Source of the DNA: Gemmatimonas sp.
Lineage (GTDB): Bacteria > Gemmatimonadota > Gemmatimonadetes > Gemmatimonadales > Gemmatimonadaceae
NCBI RefSeq assembly: GCF_031426495.1
Contig: NZ_JANPLK010000021.1
Span: 67,889 to 131,888 of the forward strand
Direction of reading: 5' to 3'
DNA length: 64,000 nucleotides
Numbering within the stretch: position 1 is the stretch's first letter; each line of letters begins with the position of its first letter. Shown here in pieces: positions 59,901-64,000 of this stretch. Made by a program: the position numbers and the translations under genes. The notes beneath the pieces are model-generated. The model was not told the origin of the DNA. It was given only the letters and a program-made list of their open reading frames with translations, and did no database searches.

Positions 59901-59932
59901 GGGAGCAGCAAACGAGAAGGACGGACGCGCAT
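56930..59932 (-). CDS. second secreted sortilin/BNR-repeat protein
   Basis: The protein has 1000 residues from the ATG at 59932 (MRVRPSRLLLPALLW), with a signal peptide ending ALHAQ. VPS10/BNR repeats fill about 30-780: WRTNDNGVTW, KSSDGGVSW, RTTDGGRTW, KSTDAGITW, RSEDAGATW and VSRDGGATF. A C-terminal region with GKSQQQRVVVKDDPRI and a helical tail follows, as in the family members that end with a conserved alpha-helical domain. It is a paralogue of the protein at 32105-35323, without the Gly-rich tail. Extracellular or periplasmic; ligand unknown. Confidence 0.88.
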   Translation of the reverse strand: MRVRPSRLLLPALLWALPAALHAQPTTSVSAADLGGLRLRNIGPASMSGRVVDMDVVESNPSTWYVAGATGGLWRTNDNGVTWSSTFEAPVHSIGDVAVFQPNPQIIWVGTGERASRQSVGWGDGVYKSSDGGVSWQNMGLPTSMHIGRIQLHPRDPNIAYVAAQGSVWGAGGDRGLYRTTDGGRTWTRTLFVDDETGATDVAMDWNDPNVLYASTYQRRRSAYGFDGGGPGSALWKSTDAGITWTKLTGHGLPEGEYGRIGIGVYRKNPKILTVSIEQGARYNASTAYIVRKAGVYRSEDAGATWTFMSDWNPRPMYASQVIIDPNDDQRIYMLNAYSFSDNGGKTFTAPRTTTHGDDRFVWVNPSNSRHVVKLDDGGIGISYDRGNKFLYVTSLPLSQFYRVTTDNAVPFNVYGGLQDNGCWMGPSASWTTSGVLNDHFSRLCGGDGFHVTPNPLNPRTVYSASQFLGLQRNDTKTWEVQDIRPGDSTGHIAGRRNWETWGKRGAEQVLGNAMHPANWDAPFIISPHDTATVYAGGQHLFKSVNSGRTWKDLGDMSTGVDRSRLPLMGRLPGENTLSLDDGVPYFPGVTALAESPRMRGVLYVGTDDGRFRVSRDGGATFTDVQTRFPGLPKDSWFAGVEASRHAAGTAYVVVDNHRSNDFTNYVYVTTDFGTSWRRIDAGLPANRVTRTVREDPRNPKLLYVATEFGVFISPDAGGQWLPLRNNMPTMPFNDITIQARDNTLILASHARGLWILDQINALQELTPAVAASAAHLFSMQPAMQIRTTNLRPHTGDMIFRGENPANGALIDYWVRDAGTAVELTVLDSAGRTVQALKPPSVRGVNRIVWNLRYAELPIRSGGGEDDDAGPSATTPGPLVLPGTYTVRLSSGGKSQQQRVVVKDDPRIAVSRAERAAWTAFHREIAALATSHASVAERWRAKTGTDAATRDGKRQSSELSARISGLYGAVARYTGAPTSDQRSELRFYTRMATELEKAGR

Positions 59933-60045
59933 AGGGCACCAGGGTCGGCGGGAGACAGGTGAACGCCGGAGCAATATGCGGCGTATTGTTGGAGATCGCT
60001 GGGCTTCCTGCTTTGCGCTCGGCTCACTGCTTTACCCGACCAAGG

Positions 60046-61929
60046 ATGCGTCTCGTGTTCCGACCCGCACGTCTTGCTGCCACGGCCATGGCCCTGCTGA
60101 CCGGTGCCTCCGTCGCGCTCTCCGCGCAGAACCGCCCCAACGCCACCAAGGTGGCGCGACCGGAACGTCCGGTGTGGCCCGACGAGGGTCCGCGTACGTG
60201 GGCGCCGCGTCCGACCGTATCGGCGATCACCGCCAACGACCTTCGCACCCGCCTCTACCAGTTCGCCGACGACTCCATGCAGGGCCGCCGCATCGGGGAG
60301 AAGGGCAACTTCAAGGGCACCGAGTACATCGCCAGCGAGTTCAAGCGCGTCGGCCTCAAGCCGGCCGGCGACAGCGGCACCTACTTCCAGACGCTGCCGT
60401 TCGGCCCCACGCAGTTCGACAGCAGCGCCTCGGCGCTGCGGGTCGGCGGCGCCGCGTTTGCGCCCAAGCGCGACTGGATTCCGACCGCGCCCACGGCACA
60501 AAACGGCTTCGGCGGCAAAGCGGAGCTCAATGGCGTGCCGGCCGTCTTCGCCGGCACCTGGGGCGACACCGCGGTGATGCTCGATCCGGAGGCGTTCAAG
60601 GGCAAGGTGGCGGTGTTCCTCGCCGCGCCGGGCGCTGGCGCCTCGGGTGGCGTGCGCGGACCGGTGTCGTTCGTGAGCTGCGCCGACGTGCCCAACAAGT
60701 TCGGCGTGAATGCGATTCTTGCTGCCGACAAGGTGGCGGCGTCGACGCCGGCCCGCGCCGCAGCTCCTGCCGCGGCCGCCGGTGCCCGTGACACGCGGGC
60801 CCGCCGCGCCGGTGCCGTCGCCGTACTCGTGATCGGCCTTGACGACATGACGCCGGCCACGGTCAACGCAGCCTTCGAAGGCCGCAACGGCATGCGTCCA
60901 ACGGCGGCGGTCAACGCCGACGCCCCGGCCGGCGCGACGATCTCGCGCAAGACGGCTGAACAGCTGTTCGGCAAGCCGATCTCCGAAATCACCGTCGGTA
61001 CGGTCGGTCAGCCGATCACAGCATCGTGGAACCAGACGTGGCGTCCGGCGGCGTATGCCGCGCGCAATGTGATCGCCGTGCTCCCTGGCTCCGATCCGAC
61101 GCTCAAGGAGGAGTACGTGTTGGTGGGCGCGCACAACGACCACGTGGGCATCAACACCACGGTCGTCGATCACGACTCCCTGCGCGCCGTGAACTTCGTA
61201 ACGCGTCGTCAGGGCGCCAACGATCCGACCTGCATTCCCACCGCGGAGCAGCAGGTGAAGATCAATGCGCTGATCGCGAAGGCGCGCGCGGCCCGCCCGG
61301 CCCGCAAGGACTCGATCATGAACGGAGCCGACGACGACGGGTCCGGCTCGATGGTGCTCTTGGAGCTGGCCGAGAAGTTCGCCAAGGAGAAGCCGGCGCG
61401 TTCGGTGATCTTCGTGTCGCACCAAGGTGAGGAGGGCGGATTGCTCGGCTCGCGCTGGTTCGTCGACAACCCGACCATCCCGATCGAGAAGGTGGTCGCG
61501 GCGCACAACATGGACATGGTCGGCAAGGGCCGCGTGGATCAGGTGAAGTTCGGCGGACCCAACTCCGTGCAGATGCTGGGCGCGCGTCGACTCTCGCGCG
61601 ACTTCGGCGACATCATCGACTCGGTGAACGCCAACAGCCCGGAGCCGATGGCGATCGACAAGAGCTGGGACATTCCCGCCAACCCGCTCAACCGCTTCTG
61701 CCGCAGCGATCAGGTGAACTACGTTCGCAAGAACATTCCTGTCGTCTACATGTCGCTCGGCTACGGTCCCGATTACCACATGCAGTCGGACGAGGCGCGG
61801 TACATCGACTACGATCACGCCGCGCGCCTGGGACGGTTTGTGCACGACGTGATGACGGCCGTGGCCAACCGGAAGGAGAAGCCGGAAATCGGCGGCGCCG
61901 ACCCGACCTATCCGAGCTGCAATCGCTAA
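60046..61929 (+). CDS. secreted M28-family metallopeptidase
   Basis: The protein has 627 residues from the ATG at 60046, with a signal peptide ending VALSAQ. An N-terminal region (FADDSMQGRRIGEKGNFKG) and a PA-like insertion precede the zinc aminopeptidase core: EEYVLVGAHNDHVGI (His, Asp), NGADDDGSGSMVLLELAEKF (bridging Asp), SHQGEEGGLLGSRWF (catalytic Glu pair), AHNMDMVGKG and SLGYGPDYHMQSDEARYID (last His). The insert between His-x-Asp and the next Asp is long. It cleaves N-terminal residues from peptides outside the cytoplasm. It is divergent from the sortilin-like gene. Confidence 0.9.
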   Translation: MRLVFRPARLAATAMALLTGASVALSAQNRPNATKVARPERPVWPDEGPRTWAPRPTVSAITANDLRTRLYQFADDSMQGRRIGEKGNFKGTEYIASEFKRVGLKPAGDSGTYFQTLPFGPTQFDSSASALRVGGAAFAPKRDWIPTAPTAQNGFGGKAELNGVPAVFAGTWGDTAVMLDPEAFKGKVAVFLAAPGAGASGGVRGPVSFVSCADVPNKFGVNAILAADKVAASTPARAAAPAAAAGARDTRARRAGAVAVLVIGLDDMTPATVNAAFEGRNGMRPTAAVNADAPAGATISRKTAEQLFGKPISEITVGTVGQPITASWNQTWRPAAYAARNVIAVLPGSDPTLKEEYVLVGAHNDHVGINTTVVDHDSLRAVNFVTRRQGANDPTCIPTAEQQVKINALIAKARAARPARKDSIMNGADDDGSGSMVLLELAEKFAKEKPARSVIFVSHQGEEGGLLGSRWFVDNPTIPIEKVVAAHNMDMVGKGRVDQVKFGGPNSVQMLGARRLSRDFGDIIDSVNANSPEPMAIDKSWDIPANPLNRFCRSDQVNYVRKNIPVVYMSLGYGPDYHMQSDEARYIDYDHAARLGRFVHDVMTAVANRKEKPEIGGADPTYPSCNR

Positions 61930-62011
61930 CTTCTGGGTGATGAGACGTCGGGACGGCATGGCAGCGGCACCCGTTATTGTTGCCGCTACCACCGCTCAGT
62001 AGTTTCTGAAG

Positions 62012-63991
62012 GTGAACCTTCCCTCCGCAGGCCGATCGGCGTCGAGACTGCTCAGTATTCGTGGTCGGCTGCAAATAGCCGCGTTGGTGGTGGCTGCCGT
62101 CATCATCTCGCTGGCGTTTCTGCGCGCCCGCGAGCGCCGCACGGCAGAAGAACGCCGGATCACCGAGCAGTCGCAGCAAACGGCGGCGATCGTGGCCCGA
62201 TCGCTTGATGCGACGATCGTCAATGCCCACACATTGCTGAACAGCGTGCGCCGGCTGGTCGACCCCGGCGCGACGCCGGAAATCAACGATCAACTGCTGC
62301 GCGACCTCTACGCGGATTCGCCGGTTCCGTACTCGAATATCTACATTGTCGATTCGCTCGGAAACAACGTGGGCGCGGCCATGCTGCCGAGCAACGGAAG
62401 GGCGAGCTTCACGCGATGGACTCCGGCGCACTTCCAAGATGCGTTGCGCACCAAGCAGTTCACGGTCGGCGTTCCCACTCGCTCACGAACCCTCGCCAGA
62501 AGTCCGTGGGTGCTTCCGTTCATCACGCCGATCCTCTATTCCTCGACGGGACGCGTGAAAGCCATGGTGGGCGCGTCGGTCCTCCTCGACTCGCTGGAGG
62601 CAATGCGCGTCGCCCGCTCGCTGCCGCCTGGGTCGATCCTGTCGGTGATCGACTCCGCCGACCGCATTGTTTTGCGTTCGAAGGATGCCGACAGGTGGAT
62701 CGGCAAAGTCTTTCCGCAGGAGCCGCGTCCGTCTGTCATGCAGGCACCGCTGGCGTGGGGGACATTCGTCACCAGCTCCATCGACAGCGTGGAGCGACTG
62801 TTCGGGGCGCAGACCCTCACGCAGATCCCTTGGCGGGTGTACGTCGGCATCCCTACCGAGTACGCGTTCGGCCCGTCGCGCACGCAGTTCACGCAGGACA
62901 TGGTGCTGGGCCTGCTGTTCAGCCTTACGGTGGTCGTGCTGGGTTACTGGATCATCGCGCGCTTCGTGTCGCCGATCGAGTCGCTGACAAGAGATGCGCG
63001 GGCCATCTCCACCGGCGACATGGCGCGCCGCTCGAACATCGCCAGCAACGACGAAGTCGGTACCTTGGCCCGGACGTTCAACACAATGGCCGACGCGATC
63101 GTGGAGCGGAATGCGGAGCTCGCCGCGTCGCAGGAACAGCTCCGACAGGCGCACAAACTCGAAGCCCTTGGTTCATTCGCCGGCGGCGTCGCCCACGACT
63201 TCAACAACTACCTGTCGTCGATCATCGGGCATAGCGAGATGGCGCTGGCCGATCTCCCCGATGCGTCGCCGGTGCGCGATGACGTGGAAGGCGTCCTGGC
63301 GTCTGCCCATCGCGCCGCCGAGCTCACACGGCAGATCCTGATCTTCAGCCGCCAGCAGGCGATGGCGCCGCAGGTGCTCGATGCCAATGACGTCGTCACC
63401 GGCATCGAACGCATGATCGCGCGCCTGCTCGGGGAGTCCATCGCGCTGACGTTGTCGCTCGAGTCGCAGCTCGGGGTGATACGCGCTGATCGTGGGCAAG
63501 TCGAACAGGTGCTGATGAATCTGGCCGCCAACGCGCGCGACGCGATGCCGGGTGGTGGCCGCTTCCAGATCACCACGTCGCAGGTCGATCTGGGCGACCA
63601 CGAGCTAGACGCGCCGACGCTCCCCGCCGGCCGCTACGTGCAGATCAGCGCCTCCGACACGGGCACCGGCATCTCCCCGGCCACGCGCGAGCGAATGTTC
63701 GAGCCGTTCTTCACCACGAAGGACCGCGGACGCGGCACCGGACTCGGTCTCGCCCTCGCGTACGGCATCGTGCAGCAGTCGGGCGGGGCGATTCATGTGG
63801 CCAGCACCGAGGGCCGCGGTTCGACGTTTCACATCTATTTTCCGGTGGCGACTGGAGAGCCGGCTGCGATCAACGCGATCAAGGCGATCAAGGGGTCAGA
63901 GTCGTTGTTCGCCACGATCAAAGACTCTGACCCCAAGTTAGCCCCCCCCCCCCGTGGGGGGGGCGGCGGGGGGGATAGGCTGGTAGAATAA
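62012..63991 (+). CDS. membrane sensor histidine kinase with altered C-terminus
   Basis: The protein has 659 residues from a GTG at 62012. Two membrane helices (about 20-38 and 300-322) enclose a Cache-like sensor. A HAMP domain follows (ARFVSPIESLTRDARAIS), then a HisKA of the AHDFNN type (GGVAHDFNNYLSSIIGHSE) and an HATPase (NLAANARDAMPGGG, ASDTGTGISPATRERMFEPF, GRGTGLGLALAYGIVQ). The domain should end near STFHIYFPVA; the last 45 codons run through the GGGGTCAGAGTC repeat and a C/G homopolymer. The original end, perhaps including a receiver domain, may be lost. Confidence 0.85.
   Translation: MNLPSAGRSASRLLSIRGRLQIAALVVAAVIISLAFLRARERRTAEERRITEQSQQTAAIVARSLDATIVNAHTLLNSVRRLVDPGATPEINDQLLRDLYADSPVPYSNIYIVDSLGNNVGAAMLPSNGRASFTRWTPAHFQDALRTKQFTVGVPTRSRTLARSPWVLPFITPILYSSTGRVKAMVGASVLLDSLEAMRVARSLPPGSILSVIDSADRIVLRSKDADRWIGKVFPQEPRPSVMQAPLAWGTFVTSSIDSVERLFGAQTLTQIPWRVYVGIPTEYAFGPSRTQFTQDMVLGLLFSLTVVVLGYWIIARFVSPIESLTRDARAISTGDMARRSNIASNDEVGTLARTFNTMADAIVERNAELAASQEQLRQAHKLEALGSFAGGVAHDFNNYLSSIIGHSEMALADLPDASPVRDDVEGVLASAHRAAELTRQILIFSRQQAMAPQVLDANDVVTGIERMIARLLGESIALTLSLESQLGVIRADRGQVEQVLMNLAANARDAMPGGGRFQITTSQVDLGDHELDAPTLPAGRYVQISASDTGTGISPATRERMFEPFFTTKDRGRGTGLGLALAYGIVQQSGGAIHVASTEGRGSTFHIYFPVATGEPAAINAIKAIKGSESLFATIKDSDPKLAPPPRGGGGGGDRLVE
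63892..63934. repeat. REP/RAYT-type palindrome GGGGTCAGAGTC
   Basis: GGGGTCAGAGTC (63892-63903) and its exact inverted copy GACTCTGACCCC (63923-63934) enclose 19 bp. This motif is typical of REP-like repeats associated with RAYT transposases. It lies inside the 3' end of the histidine kinase reading frame. Confidence 0.8.
63942..63974. repeat. C12/G8 homopolymer tract
   Basis: Twelve C, then GT, eight G and further G-rich sequence. Together they form a C/G snap-back of low complexity just after the palindrome and at the end of the kinase frame. It could be a genuine slippage tract or a sequencing/assembly error, so the reading frame here is unreliable. Confidence 0.7.
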
Positions 63992-64000
63992 GACGCTGCC

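Noticed and set aside
1..64000. tRNA or rRNA genes
   Set aside because: I scanned intergenic regions for T-loop GTTCRA patterns in cloverleaf context and for rRNA-like sequence and found none convincing.

Overview
The window is about 64 kb of GC-rich bacterial chromosome. Two very large sortilin/BNR-type repeat proteins, an extracytoplasmic M28 peptidase, an ECF sigma factor coupled to a serine/threonine kinase, DUF4956, DUF3429 and many secreted proteins and lipoproteins suggest a Gemmatimonadota-like organism. That placement is an inference from gene style; no rRNA or marker gene is present.

Region 1 (1-3.4 kb) is a mobile-element scar. It holds the start of an HTH regulator, a divergent zinc-ribbon protein, a two-gene operon whose first gene has lost its N-terminus, a nested inverted repeat, and the 3' part of an IS3-family element. 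The IS3 end has cut a lipoprotein gene.

Region 2 (3.4-12.7 kb) is the main accessory feature: an array of integron-type gene cassettes, all with genes on the minus strand. I find eight full-length attC-like sites of 90-140 bp (4335, 4924, 7114, 7657, 8757, 9924, 11006, 11936), one degenerate site (3679) and one half site (about 5600). No integrase gene lies in the window, so it reads as an attC cluster without an integrase. Cargo: two related lipoproteins (one broken), small membrane proteins, a DUF433/DUF5615 toxin-antitoxin-like pair, a DUF2283 gene with a small partner, a secreted metallo-beta-lactamase-fold hydrolase, a secreted alpha/beta hydrolase, a TonB-C-domain protein, an HELGH-containing membrane protein and a two-helix membrane protein. 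An IS110-family element sits against one attC.

Region 3 (12.8-64 kb) is dense chromosome. In order: a sodium/solute symporter; a photoactive-yellow-protein-like PAS protein lacking the chromophore cysteine; an acetamidase/formamidase-family protein; a four-gene operon linked by ATGA overlaps (alpha/beta hydrolase fold without its serine, GMC oxidoreductase, membrane protein, Gfo/Idh/MocA oxidoreductase); ECF sigma factor plus kinase; a degenerate M48-like protein; PhoD; a Kef-type antiporter; a ChaN-like lipoprotein; a sortilin-like protein; a zinc alcohol dehydrogenase; a response regulator and sensor kinase; DUF4956; a PafA-like phosphatase with two downstream genes; an aminotransferase; a DUF3429, arylamine N-acetyltransferase, MFS and TPR run; DUF4184; a PilT-like ATPase; nitronate monooxygenase; a decayed bestrophin fragment; secreted RidA; DinB; PQQ-type sugar dehydrogenase; a histone-deacetylase-family protein; a second sortilin-like protein; M28 peptidase; and a sensor kinase whose 3' end runs into a repeat.

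Several gene junctions in region 3 carry distinctive inverted or tandem repeats (24.2, 27.7, 32.1, 43.8, 54.5, 56.8 and 63.9 kb). They probably act as terminators or are small mobile repeats.
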